Positions 40,797 through 51,293 of a DNA stretch of 64,000 nt are shown here, piece after piece; positions within the stretch are counted from its first letter, which is position 1; each line of letters starts with the position of its first letter. The stretch is from NCBI GenBank assembly GCA_947471745.1, contig CANJKZ010000934.1:842001-906000 (forward strand), given 5' to 3'. A program made the position numbers and the translations under genes. This stretch comes from Closterium sp. Naga37s-1 (taxonomy: Eukaryota; Streptophyta; Zygnematophyceae; Desmidiales; Closteriaceae). The notes beneath the pieces are model-generated. The model did not search any database. It was not told where the DNA came from and saw nothing but the letters and a program-made list of their open reading frames with translations.

Positions 40797-43700
40797 GAAA
40801 CAGCAGCAGACACGGCAGGCTCCCCCGTTACAGCCACGCAGACCCCAGGCTTCGTTAGAAGAACTTCCTCCCTCCCGCGGAAAGCAAAATTCTAGAGACG
40901 CGTACGACCCGGATGAACAGTACGAACCGCGTTATTCGAACCAGCGTGATTCGCGGGATACCAGGGAGCAACAACCGTATGATCGGAACAACTGGCAAAG
41001 AAACCCGCCGGTGCCAGCTCAGCAGCGGCAGAGCGGCGGCGGCTCGGTTCCGTACAGGCGTCCGGTCCCCCAGCCAGAGTCCGAGACGGAAACTGAAACG
41101 GAGGGGGAGGCTGAAACGGAAACGGAATTCGAGACGGAAGTTGAGACTGAAGCAGAGACGGAAGTTGAAACGGAGGTTGAAACAGAGGCGGAAACGGAGG
41201 TGGAGGAGACGGAAACGGAATTCGAGGAGGAGGAGGAAGAGGAGGAGGAAACGGAAGCGGAGGAGGAAACGGAAGTGGAGGAGGAAGGGGAGGGGGAAGG
41301 AGAGGGAGAGGAGGAGGCGGAGGAGGATAAGGAGAACATTTTAGAGCAAGTATCAGAGCTGTTGAGTCAGGTGAGCAAGTTGGTGGTTGACTTCTCAAAG
41401 TTAGATAACGGTTGAGGAGGGTTGAACATGGTTTGGATCGGTGAGGAGGATAAGGATAACATTTTAAAGCAAGTATCGGAGCTGCTGAAAAGGTGGGCGG
41501 AGGTGGGGGGTGAAAGGGTGGGGGGAAAGGAGTAACCCCACAACCCTCTTCTATCGCTCTTCCTCTCCCTTCCTCTCTCAGATTGAGGCAACGATTGCAG
41601 CAGGGCCACACGGGAAGCTAGACGAGTACCTGCCAGTGGTAGACCTGCTGCTGAATGTGAGGAAGGTGCTGGCGGAGGTGGGGGGTCGGGGACTGGCACC
41701 TCCCGCCCCCCCTCCCCCTCTCTCCCCAATCCCCAACCCCCTCTCCTTCCCACCCTTCCCTCATCCGCCCCTGCTCCGTATCTTGCTCGGATCGAGGCAA
41801 TGATTGCAGCAGGGCCACATGGGAAACTGGACGAGTACCTACCGGTGGTAGACCTGCTGCTGAACGTGAGGAAGGTGCTGGCGGAGGTGGGGGATGGTGA
41901 GGGATGCACGAGTACCCCTACACAAACCCACAACCTCAACTCCCTCTTTCCCTTTCCACCCCTGCTCCCAATCTTGCTCGGATCGAGGTGATGATTGCGG
42001 CTGGGCCACACGGGAAACTGGACGAGTACCTAACGGTGGTAGACCTGCTGCTGAACGTGAGGAAGGTGCTGGCGGAGGTGGGGGAGAAGAAACCTCCCTC
42101 TTCTCCCTCTACCCAACCACAACCCTCTCTCCCTCTCACCCTCCCTCCATCCACCTGTAGATCGAGGCAATGATCGCAGCAGGGCCTCATGGCAAGCTAG
42201 ACGAGTATCTGCCGGTGGTTGATCTGCTGCTGAACGTGCGGAAGGTGCTGGCGGAGGTGGGGGAGAAGGAGTCTGGGCGCCGGGCGGACATGCTGCTGCG
42301 GACGGCCATGGAGGATTTGGATTACGAACTGAGAGACATTCTGAAGAGGCGCAGGTGAAACGGTGGAGGTTAATCTATGTGTGTGAGAGAAGGGGCTAAG
42401 GTACGAAGTGCTGGTACCGGCATGCTGCTGCAGATGGCCATGGAGGATTTGGATTACGAACTGAGAGACATTCTTAAGAGGCGCAGGTGAGATGTTGCTG
42501 GTTTAGCGAGGGGGGTGTGAGAAGGAGGTGAATTGTGCTGGTGCCAGGGAGGGCGGACATGCTGCTGCGGACTGCTATGGAGGACCTGGATTACGAACTC
42601 AGAGACATTCTGAAGAGGCGCAGGTGAGGAAGATGGTGAGGAGGGGGGTGAGAGAAGAGGGTCAGTGAATGCTGGTACCAGGGTGCATGAAGACAGGGCG
42701 GACATGCTGCTGCGGACGGCCATGGAGGACCTGGAATACGAACTCAGAGACATTCTGAAGAGGCGCAGATGAGAGGAGGGGGTGTGAGAAGGTGGTACGA
42801 AAGTGCTGAAAGCATGAATGGTTGTGAGTACAAGTGCGTTCTCCCCACCCTTCGGCTCAGGCCCATATCTTTCCCCGCTTCCCCCCATTTCGCTCAGCAA
42901 GCATGCTCCCCCCCGCTTCAGTGCAGACGAGCTGAAGAGGCTGCTGTTCCAGGCGGAATTCCCCCATGTGCTCCCCCTCCCCCTTACCGTCCCATTCCCC
43001 CCCACTCTTCTCCCTACACCCCCAAGTCTTTCCTACTCTTCCCCCCAGCAAGCATGCCTCTGCCTGCTTCAGTGCGGACGAGCTGAAGAGGCTGTTCCAG
43101 GCCATCAGAATCCTCGCATGCTCTCTCTCCCTCACGATTCCAGAGATCCTTTCCCGCATGCGCTCCCTCTCCCCCTCCCAGGGCCATCAGAATCCCCGCT
43201 CCCCCAATCTCACTCCACCTCCATCTATTTCTCCTTTTCCTTCCCTCCCTCCCTGCCTACCCTCAACACCCCAGCAAGCAAGCCTCAGCGCGTTTTTCAG
43301 TGGACGAGCTCAAGAGGTTATTCCAGGCGGAGTTCCTGCATGTGGGGAGTGGGGAGGCGGCAGGGGAAGGGGGGGAGGAGAAGGGGGAGGGGCGGGAGGG
43401 CAGGGGGGGGAGGGAAGGGAGAGGAGGGGCGGATGGGGAGGATGAGGGACTTTTGAGTCCAGGGGAAAGGGGAGAGGGGAGGGGGGGGAGGAGGGAGGGG
43501 AGAAAAGAAGGGGACCGGGAAGAGGATGAGAAGGCTGGGGGGGAAGGGGAGGAGGAGGAGGGGAGGAGGAAAGAGAGGAGGAAGGTTCCTGAGTTGTTTC
43601 CTGTGAGCACGGGGCGGTGGTTGAATGAGGCGGCTGGGAGGATGGTGCAAGGAGGGGCGGGAGGAAAGTGCGTGGAAGCTTACAGGTCTGTGCGCGTGGA

Positions 43701-45688
43701 GGCAGTTAAAGCCCTGATGGATGAACTGAAGCTGGAAGATGTGTTGAGTCCGGGAGTGATTCACGAGGCACCGTGGAGGGTGCTGGAGCAGGCTTCCAAG
43801 GAGTGGGTGCAGGCTGCATATATCATTGTAAGGCTGTTGCTGTGCTGCACGAGTATACTGTGCTGTTACGTACCAGTGCATGCCCCATCACCCGAAAAGA
43901 TGTGCTGAGCCAGGGAGTGATTCACGAGGCTCCTTGGCAAGTGCTGGAGCAGGCTTCCAAGGAGTGGGTGCAGGCGGCATATATCATTGTAAGCTGGATG
44001 CTCTATGCTGTATGCTAGAACGTGCAATGTTGTTATCATAGAACACGCATGCATTGCCCACACACTGTTGAGGGTGTGTTGAGTCCATCCAAGGGTAATT
44101 CACAAGGTGCTGTGGAGAGTACTGGTGTCTGGAGAGGCGATGTCAAGGGAGTGGGTGCACTGCAGGCAGCTTATATCCAAGGAATGCTGCTATCTATATA
44201 TGAAGAAGTGTTTTGAGACGTCTTAAAACACTTCTTCATACGCGGGATTGGTGGTGGAGTGTTTTGAGACGTCTCAAAAGACGTCAAGGAAGTGGGTGCA
44301 GTGCTGGCAGCTTATATCCAAGGAATGCTGCTATCTCTGAACATGCATACATCACCCACCCACCATTAGGCACCGAGGGTGTGTGAGTGTGCCTTTCTGC
44401 ACAAGAGGCGCTTAGAATCGCCATGGAGCATGGACACACAGAGGGGAGCCGCGAGAGGTGTTAAGGGTGCGTGTGCACGTGTGGGTGTTTGTGTGGTGCT
44501 TCTTTGTGTGTGTTTTCACTGATGTTGCCTCTGACCATGCCCTTTCTGCACAGGGAATGTTGATAATCCCCATGGAGCATCAGACGGCCAACGAGGCTTG
44601 GAAGGGCATGGATGGGCACACAGAGGGGAGAGGTGCTTTGGGTGAGTAGTTACCTTCCTATTGCACTCCTTTCCCTGTTGGTCTCCTCGTTTTGCACAGG
44701 GAGCGTTGATAATTCCCATGGAGCATCAAACGGCCAACGAGGCTTGGAAGGGCATGGACACGCAGAGGCGTGCCGCCCTAAGGGGCGTGCTGGAGGACGG
44801 CGGCGTCGGGCGGCGGGTTTTGTTTCTAGCGGACGTGCTGAGGGCGATCGTGTCACGGCAGATGGCAGAGCAGCTGTTCTCGCTGCTGGACGCTTATCAA
44901 GTGGTTCAGGAGATCATGCCCGAGGTGGGTGGGTGGGTGGGTGGGTGGGTGGGTGTGTCTGTTGGGCATGGTGTGATGTGCTGTGACTGTAGCTGGCAGG
45001 GGTTGAGATGACGCAGCATGGCGGAGTAGCATCGTGCACAAGCACATAGGAATCTATGTGCTTGTAGGTGATGTGTGACTGCAGATGATGTGAAGGGCAG
45101 AACTGTGAGGTGGGTTGCATGTGAGCGGCTTGCGCTGCTGCTGGCCTTTCAGCTCTTTCTCCTCCCCCTGCCTCTCCCTCTCTCTCAATCGCCTTCCCCT
45201 GTACTTCTACCCCAGCTCGCTGCCACCTTTCAGGATCTGAAGGTCAGCAATGTCTGGGGGGCGTGTGAGGGCCTGCCGCTGCTGCTGGGGCGAGCAGTGG
45301 CAGCATGCTTCCAGCGACTCAAGCTCTTACTGGAAGACTCTGCTGCTTCTAATCTTGCTGATGCCATGCGGAAACCCGTTCCCGCCAAGAAGGCAGCTTT
45401 GAGGTGAGTGGTAAGGGAGAGGAGGAGAGGGTGTGATGCACAAGGCAAGTGCACTGACAGTGGCAGTGAGTGGTTTGGTTCTGCTGGGCCGAGCAGTGGC
45501 AGCATGCTTCCAGCGCCTCAAGCTCTTATTGGAGGATTCTGCTGCTTCGAATCTTGCTGATGCCATGAGGAAACCCGTTCCTGCCAAGAAGGCAGCTTTG
45601 AGGTGAGTAGTAGGGGAGAGGAGAGTGGTGAGCGAGATAAGTGCTATTTAAATGGCGAACAGAGCAGTTGCAACAGCAGCAGCAGCAT

Positions 45689-45743
<55 letters not shown>

Positions 45744-48700
45744 GCAGCCCTCTCACCATCCCTTTCCCCTTGTGCTTTTCCCCTTCTGCTATGCTCTGCC
45801 CTCTTATTCAGCTTCCTCACCCGCAGCGCCACCAGCAACAGCAGCACAGCAGTCGCGCCAGACGAGTCGGTGTATGAGATCTCAATTAGAGCTCACGTTG
45901 ACTCTTCTCCCCCACTTTCCTTCCTGTTCTCCTTTTCAGCTTCCTCACCCGCAGCGCAACCAGCAACAGCAGCACAGCAGTGGCACCAGACGAGTCGGTG
46001 TATGAGATTGTGCCGCGAGGAGGCGCTGTGGACTCAATCACGAGCTATGTGGCCAACTACATTCGCAGCTACATGCAGCGGTGCGTGGGGGTGTGTGTTT
46101 GTGTGCGTAGGGGTGCGTGTGTGTGGGGGGGGGGGAGGGGGGGAGGTGGGTTGGGGGAGGGTGGGCTGGAGAGAAGCATGGGATCGGATGGAAACAGAGA
46201 GGTGATTTCAAAGAGGGGGCGCTGTGGATTTGATCACGAGCTATGTGGCCAACTATATCTGCAGCTACATGCAGCGGTGCGCGGGGGTTTGTGGGGGTTA
46301 GAAAGGGTTGAGTGGGAGTCTGGGAGAGAGTAGGGGGCGCTGTGGACTCACAAGCTATGTGGCCAACTATATCTGTAGCTACATGCAGCGGTGCGTGGGA
46401 GTAGTGCGGGGAGGGGGAGGAGGAGTGAATGAGGGTAGGGGACACATGGACAAGAACTGTGGAGAAGGTTGAGTGGAAAAATGGGGGCTGTTGGCTACGT
46501 CCGCTTTCCTCCTTTTCCTCCCTCCTCGACTCCCTCACGTCCCTCCTCTCTTCTCAAGGCCCATCCAGACGAAGACCCCAGCTCCCTCACAGCACACAGC
46601 TGAACTGTGTATTCAATCTCTCCTCTCCGCTCCTCCCCCTCCCCATTTTCCTGGACAGGCAAGGCAGGCGAAGCTACGTCGACTCCCTCACGTCCCTCTT
46701 CTCTCTCCTTGAGGCTCACCCAGACGAAGACCCCAGCTTTCCTTTTCTTTATCTTCCTCCTCCTTCCCCTCCCAACCCCCACCCTCCTTATCAGGCAAGG
46801 CAGACGAAGCTACGTGGATTCCCTCACATCTCTCTTCTCTCTTCTCGAGGCCCATCCAGACGAAGACCCAAGCTCCCTGACTTCAGATTTCGCCCTCCTC
46901 TCCCTCCCCGCCTCCTCCTCCCTCTCCCCTCTCGCCTCCTCCAATCCAATCGCTGCCGCCGCCGCCGCTGCCACAATGAACGCCACGTCAGCATCTGCCA
47001 TGTCAGCAAACGGGAGGGCGCTAGGTGGCGGGAGGAGCCTGGAGAGCGAGACAGCTCAGCTGGTGATGGCTTTAAGGAGGAACCTAGAGATTAGAGCAAG
47101 GCTTTACCCTGAGGAGGAGTTACAGCAACTATTCCTTATGAACAACCTCAATTATCTCGTCAAGTCTATGTGAGTCCATCTTGCTTGTGTGTGAGAGGGA
47201 AGAGTGGAGGGAGGAGCGCAGGCAATGAGGCAATTCAGCGTCAGCTAGTGATAGTTTTAAGGAGGAACGTAGAGTCCAGAGCGAGGCTCGACTCGGAGGA
47301 GGAGCTACAGAAGCTATTCTGCAAGCGAAATAGCTGGTCAATCATGATTATCTGGTGAACAATTATATTATCTGGTGAACAACTATAATTATCTGGTCCA
47401 TGTGAATTTATCTTGCTTGTGTGTGGGAAGGAGGTGGGTGAGCGTAGGGAGCGAGACAGCTCAGCTGGTGATGGCTTTAAGGAGGAATCTAGAGTCCAGG
47501 GCGAGGCGTTAAGCTGTCTTGACATTTTCCACTTCTGCGGACAAAGAAATTCATGGACATCTTCACTTGACTGTTACCTTTTTTTTTTGTTTTGCTTGGG
47601 CAGGAACGACTGGCACGGGTGGCACGCACAGGGCATTGAAAAGAACCTCTCTGCTGTGAGAAGGTATGCCGCTGCTTCTGGGAGGTATGGTGGCTGGTAG
47701 GTACGGTGGCTGGTATGTACGGTGGCTGGGAGGTACGGTGGCTGGGAGGTACGGTGGCTGGGTTTAGGGCGTTTTTTTTTTTTTTTTTTTTTTTTTTTCA
47801 TTTTTACGGTACCCTGAACCGTATGGGGGATGTATGGGATCAGAATGTGGTGCAGAGCGGTTCAGCTTTGTTTGTTTCCCCCGCCAGTTCCCATTTCCTC
47901 CATTATTCCCAGGAAGGGCGCCAAGAACCTCATGGTGGCTTTGGCAGACCTGCATGACGACCGGGTGGTGGTTGAGTGCGGCGCAGAGTGATCGAATGTG
48001 GTTCCTCTCGTTTCCCCCTGCTAATCACCCACCAGGGAGGGTGCCAAGGATCTAATGGTAGCGTTAGCAGACCTGCATGACGACCGGGTGGTGCAGCAAC
48101 ACGCAGGGGCATTCCAGTCACTCGCTCTCCTCAAGGTGAGACAGTCCGGTACACTCAGGTATGGTGGCCTTTTCCAGAGGGGTTCAGTTGAGTCGTGTCA
48201 GGGCACGGGGTAGCGTTAGCAGACCTGCATGACGACCTGCAGCAGCCTGCAGCCTGCAAGGGACTGTTCCAGCCCCTGCAGCCTGCTGCAGGTCCGGGTG
48301 GTGCAGCAGGTCCGGGTTGTGCAGCAGGCTGCAGGGGCGTTCCAGTCCCTCGCTCTCCTCAAGGTGAGATATGATGGCACCCATGCCCGCCCAGTGTGCC
48401 TCCATCGCTCTCGAACCCGGCGCTTTTCACAGGTAGCGCATTTCTCCCCACCAACGTGCACCGCTCCCCACCTACGTGCACCTCCTTTAACTACCTCCCT
48501 GACCATCGTGTCAACCCATCAGGTCGTGACCGCCCTCAGAACCGACGAGGGCTCATTGCAGCCAGCCACTCGCTCGTTTCCCCCTTCAACCCTCTCTGAA
48601 TCCGTGCTACCTGTCCCTATATGCATTGCCCCATCAGGTCATGACAGCCCTGAGCACCAATGAGGATGCAGTGCAGCCTTCCCTTCGCTTGGTTCCCACT

Positions 48701-49867
48701 GCATCCCTCCTTCCTTCTCCCACTACCACCATGTCTATCCTTTCATTCGCCCCATCAGGTCATGACTGCCCTGAGCACCAATGAGGATGCGGTTCAGCCC
48801 ACGCACAGAACTGCTGCTGACTATGTCAAGGCGGAGATGCAACGGTGAGAGGACATGAAACGCTGAGATGACATGTAATGGTAGATTAACACGTGTTGAT
48901 GAATGTTCAATGGAATGGATGGATCAGTAACATGACAGGTAAAACCCCTCTATGCACTCTTGAAACGATTCAGTGTTCTCATTTGCGGACCTCTCATTTG
49001 CGGAGCTCTCATTTGCGGATCTCTCATTTGCGGAGCTCTCATTCGCAGAGCTCTGAAAAAGGCAGAGGGATTGAGTCACTCCGTGAGGGGCTGAAGTGGG
49101 TGGGTGCCTCCGAGTCATCCTCACGATGGGCTGATATGGATGCCTCGAACTTTGTCCCTCTACATCCAGTTTGAAGCGGTTCAACTCGGCGTTTGAGGAG
49201 CTCCAGGAGAGGCAGAGGCACTGGACCATCCCTGATGATGGGCCGAGGCGGGCACTGGGAACTGAGCACCTCTAATCATTCCCCTGCTCTGTGTGCGTGC
49301 AGCTTAAAGCGGTTCAACTCGGCGTTTGAGGAGCTGCAAGAGAGGCAGAGGCACTGGACGACCCCTGACGATGGGCTGAGGCGGAAGATTCGGGCCAAGT
49401 GGGCGACGAGCATCAAGGAGCGGTACAGGAAGATGCTGCTGCCTTACTGGTGAGTCTATGTGTGTGCTGGGACTTGTCAGTGTGTCTTGAGGGATGCGCT
49501 GGGCCATCTCTAACGATGGGCGAAATGGGCGATGAGCATCAAGGTGCGGTACAGGAAGATGCTGCTGCCTTACTGGTGGGAAAGAGGAGGGGGAGGGGGG
49601 GTTTGTGTCAATGTTAGTTTTTCTGTAGTGTGTCATTGTTGGTTTGTGTGTGAATGTGTCTGCCTGCGATCTTGAGCACTTGCTGTGTTTGTATGTGTTA
49701 TTTCTAACTTACTCCATCGACCTTTTATCCTGTCGTATGAATCCTTGTACTGTGCATGTGTTACATCTTGCAGGGATGACTTGACATCATGCAAGTTCTA
49801 TGCCTTCACACCAGAAAGAGTAGAAGAAATCATTCAGCACACTTTCTTCATGGACCCTTCCGACTAA
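40603..49867 (+). CDS. EXO70: EXO70 exocyst subunit (at least 12 exons; 5' end uncertain)
   Basis: Exons 40603-41370, 42161-42354, 43275-43827, 44700-44924, 45216-45403, 45955-46080, 46795-47169, 47604-47663, 48036-48135, 48759-48844, 49303-49449 and 49774-49867. Exons 2-12 total exactly 716 codons with every phase matched. The first in-frame ATG is 40672 (948 residues), but an acceptor at 40601-40602 suggests an upstream exon. Family landmarks: MLLRTAMEDLDYELRDIL, WVQAAYIIV, LFSLLDAYQVVQEIMP, KPVPAKK then ITSYVANYIRSYM, NNLNYLVKSMND, LKRFNSAFEELQERQRHW, IKERYRKMLLPYW and a C-terminal FYAFTPERVEEIIQHTFF. EXO70 binds membrane phosphoinositides and tethers secretory vesicles. Unusual: a polyQ and Glu/Thr-rich N-terminal extension, and a Gly/Glu/Arg insert in exon 3. 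Nearly every intron carries exon echoes. Confidence 0.85.
40731..40812 (+). repeat. CAG repeat (polyQ) in EXO70 exon 1
   Basis: (CAG)n with few CAA/AAA interruptions encodes about 25 Gln. Confidence 0.95.
41080..41340 (+). repeat. Glu/Thr-coding GGAAACGGA/GAGGAG repeat in EXO70 exon 1
   Basis: Hexamer-like units GAAACG/GAAGTT/GAGACG encode ETETEVE, then polyE. Highly acidic, low-complexity. Confidence 0.9.
41582..42083 (+). repeat. Three echoes of EXO70 exon 2, 5' half
   Basis: Copies at 41582-41677, 41791-41886 and 41984-42079 precede the accepted exon (42161). All keep the frame (AAGPHGKLDEYLPVVDLLL, one L to T) and a GAG|GTGGG donor. The first also keeps a CTCAG acceptor; in the second and third it has become TCGG. 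Confidence 0.95.
42415..42772 (+). repeat. Three echoes of EXO70 exon 2, 3' half plus donor
   Basis: ATGCTGCTGCGGAC(G/T)GC(C/T)ATG and GACATTCT(G/T)AAGAGGCGCAG recur at about 42421-42487, 42548-42624 and 42699-42768, each ending at a GTGAG or ATGAG donor position. Confidence 0.94.
42898..43200 (+). repeat. Two echoes of EXO70 exon 3 start
   Basis: After CTCAG (42896-42897) and CCCAG (43047-43048), copies encode KHAPPRFSADELKRLLFQAE and KHASACFSADELKRLFQA, matching accepted KQASARFSVDELKRLFQAE at 43275. All start in the same phase. Confidence 0.93.
43890..44345 (+). repeat. Echoes of EXO70 exon 3 end with palindromes
   Basis: A near-perfect copy (GTGATTCACGAGGCTCC...GCATATATCATTGTAAG) lies at about 43900-43995, and decayed ones at 44072-44180 and 44283-44330. 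Two palindromes of the TTTTGAGACGTCTCAAAA type (44199-44240 and 44262-44279) sit between the last two. Confidence 0.92.
44199..44240. repeat. 42-bp near-perfect palindrome
   Basis: Arms TATGAAGAAGTGTTTT / AAAACACTTCTTCATA flank the core GAGACGTCTT. Only the bases next to the core mismatch. Confidence 0.95.
44554..44641 (+). repeat. Echo of EXO70 exon 4 with own acceptor and donor
   Basis: CACAG acceptor, GGAATGTTGATAATCCCCATG through GGCATGGATGGGCACACAGAG, and a GGTGAGT donor. Accepted exon: 44700-44924. Confidence 0.92.
45482..45606 (+). repeat. Echo of EXO70 exon 5 end plus donor
   Basis: 45490-45603 repeats GGGCCGAGCAGTGGCAGCATG to AAGGCAGCTTTGAGGTGAGT with only scattered substitutions. 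Confidence 0.95.
45672..45890 (+). repeat. CAG repeat and EXO70 exon 6 echo
   Basis: (CAG)n at 45672-45742 in the intron, then CTCACCCGCAGCGCCACCAGC...GTGTATGAGAT (45823-45880), a copy of the exon 6 start (45955). Confidence 0.92.
46205..46400 (+). repeat. Two echoes of EXO70 exon 6 end plus donor
   Basis: GGCGCTGTGGA(T/C)T...AGCTATGTGGCCAACTATATC...CTACATGCAGCGGTGCG at 46218-46281 and 46337-46397, both with the GTGCG donor of the accepted exon. Confidence 0.93.
46525..46745 (+). repeat. Two echoes of EXO70 exon 7 start
   Basis: GACTCCCTCACGTCCCTC...CCAGACGAAGACCCCAGCT at 46529-46582 and, with GGCAAGGCAGGCGAAGCTACG, at 46658-46738, before the accepted exon at 46795. Confidence 0.93.
47195..47520 (+). 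repeat. Two echoes of EXO70 exon 7 end
   Basis: GCTAGTGATAGTTTTAAGGAGGAACGTAGAG...GAGGAGGAGCTACAGAAGC (47240-47317) and GAGCGAGACAGCTCAGCTGGTGATGG (47449-47510), copies of 47041-47130. Confidence 0.9.
47685..48370 (+). repeat. Echoes around EXO70 exons 8 and 9
   Basis: GGTACGGTGGCTGG units (47690-47765) and a T-run (47771-47798) follow exon 8. Exon 9 (48036-48135) is preceded by a copy at about 47913-47970 (GCCAAGAACCTCATGGTGGC) and followed by GTAGCGTTAGCAGACCTGCATGACGACC (48213-48240) and GCAGGGGCGTTCCAGTCCCTCGCTCTCCTCAAGGTGAG (48329-48366). Confidence 0.9.
48520..48690 (+). repeat. Two echoes of EXO70 exon 10 start
   Basis: CATCAGGTCGTGACCGCCCT (48516-48535) and CATCAGGTCATGACAGCCCT (48634-48653) precede the accepted CATCAGGTCATGACTGCCCT (48753-48772), with acceptors kept and spacing about 118 bp. 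Confidence 0.94.
49160..49255 (+). repeat. Echo of EXO70 exon 11 start
   Basis: CCAGTTTGAAGCGGTTCAACTCGG...GATGATGGGCCGAGGCGG, a near-complete copy of the first 95 bases of exon 11 with its acceptor. Confidence 0.94.
49495..49580 (+). repeat. Echo of EXO70 exon 11 end
   Basis: GGGCGATGAGCATCAAGGTGCG...GCTGCTGCCTTACTGGTGGG copies the exon 11 tail and its donor position. Confidence 0.93.
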
Positions 49868-50749
49868 ACACTGATCTTGTTTTCGCCCTAACTGCCACAA
49901 GTAAATAAGCCAATAGATTCAGTTGGAGCACAATCAGTGAAGAAAAAAGGCACAGCAGCACAATTCAAATGTGCTGCTTGCAGTGTGAGTCTGAAGACTG
50001 AAACCAAGGTTTCCCGCCATTTTGAAATCACACATCTATGTCAGGCGCGCACACTTCGAGGTTCGGTCCGTGTCAATTCAGTTCAGACGAGAATGGCTAG
50101 CTTTTGCAATCTAGGCACGCCAGGAGGAAAGCCATCGCCATCTAAATCCACTGCTTTCACTTCACAGTTGCAACTGTGCTTTCGTTTTCTCACTCTCATG
50201 TTTCGTGCTGTGCCATTCACTAGCACTTCGTGTGCCATTGGGACGCGGACCTTTGTTTTTTTCGCGCCAAAAGTCACCAGCGTATCAAAGGATCAGGAGT
50301 TGCGTTAGGATCACTAGCATTCGGAGAGGTCGAACAGACTTGGTACTTTCACTGCATAGTACCAGCGATATTCGAGCGTTTCGACGAGATTTTTTCTCGA
50401 TGTCTGCTCCTCGCGAATCGTGATGCTGTAGCTGTTTCGAGCTTCACGGCTCGCTCTCACGAGCCACGGGGGCTTTGGTTTGCGACACCCACATCACGTG
50501 CCCCGGCCGTTACGTCTGGAGTCCAAGCATTAAACTGAAGGCTTTCACGTCGTCGCTGAATCTATATTGAAGTTAATCCTAGCACCAGGATGATCTGTAG
50601 ACGTGGAGGTTGAAGCTGAAGTTGCAAAGTGCGAGGTGGGTGCTAGGCGGTCTGAGCAAGGCAAGGGCATGGCTCAGAGGAATCTGCAGTCTTTTAAAGG
50701 TAGGTTGAGGCACATATCGTGAGTTAGGGCTTGCATGTCGAGGGTTGAG
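49868..50749. other. Intergenic region between EXO70 and Gypsy-D
   Basis: EXO70 3' end and unassigned sequence. No gene or repeat that I can support. TTGAG at 50745-50749 is the predicted left target duplication of Gypsy-D. Confidence 0.5.
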
Positions 50750-51235
50750 TGCAAGTGGGGTCTGCTCTGGAGGCAGCGTGAAGCGCACGGGAGGTGAAAG
50801 CATGTAGCAGCAGCGTGCAGCTGCGGACGTGGGCAGCAAGGGGGCGGAAGTGAGCAGGACGTGGGGGACCCACGTGAGAAGTGCGAAACTGAGGATTCGT
50901 GCCTTGACTGACTTGGGAAGACTTCCGCGTGGGACAGGTGGCGAGGGAACAATATCGAAGAGTTAGAAAAGGACACGTGTATGATAGCAGTGAGTTACAA
51001 ATGTGGAAAAGGATAATGCGACTCGATGTCGGGGCTGGCCACCCGAATCGACATTCCGAGCCGCATTTCTGAAATGTATGTGCTGTACATATAAAAATGC
51101 ACTCGTAGGAATTAGAGTAGAAGTTGCTGTTTTCTCTTTCTGTTTGTTCTTCCTGGCTTCTAAGGAAAAACCCTTTGAGTGAAATTCTCAGCCAGAAACA
51201 CTAGAACAAGCCCAAGAGCCGTTGAGCTTGTTCCA
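50750..51235 (+). repeat. Gypsy-D 5' LTR
   Basis: Starts TGCAAGTGGGGTCTGC (3' copy: TGTAACAAGTGGGG, a TAA difference) and ends near TTGTTCCA. TATAAAA at 51090-51096 is the likely promoter box, giving a transcript start about 30 bp downstream. Confidence 0.9.
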
Positions 51236-51237
51236 CT

Positions 51238-51250
51238 TGGTATCCGAGCC
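51238..51250 (+). other. Gypsy-D primer binding site
   Basis: TGGTATCCGAGCC, initiator-Met type with one difference from TGGTATCAGAGCC, two bases after the LTR. Confidence 0.85.
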
Positions 51251-51293
51251 TGTTTTTTCCCTCGTGAGTTGCTGCCGGGAGATTTTTGGCACC

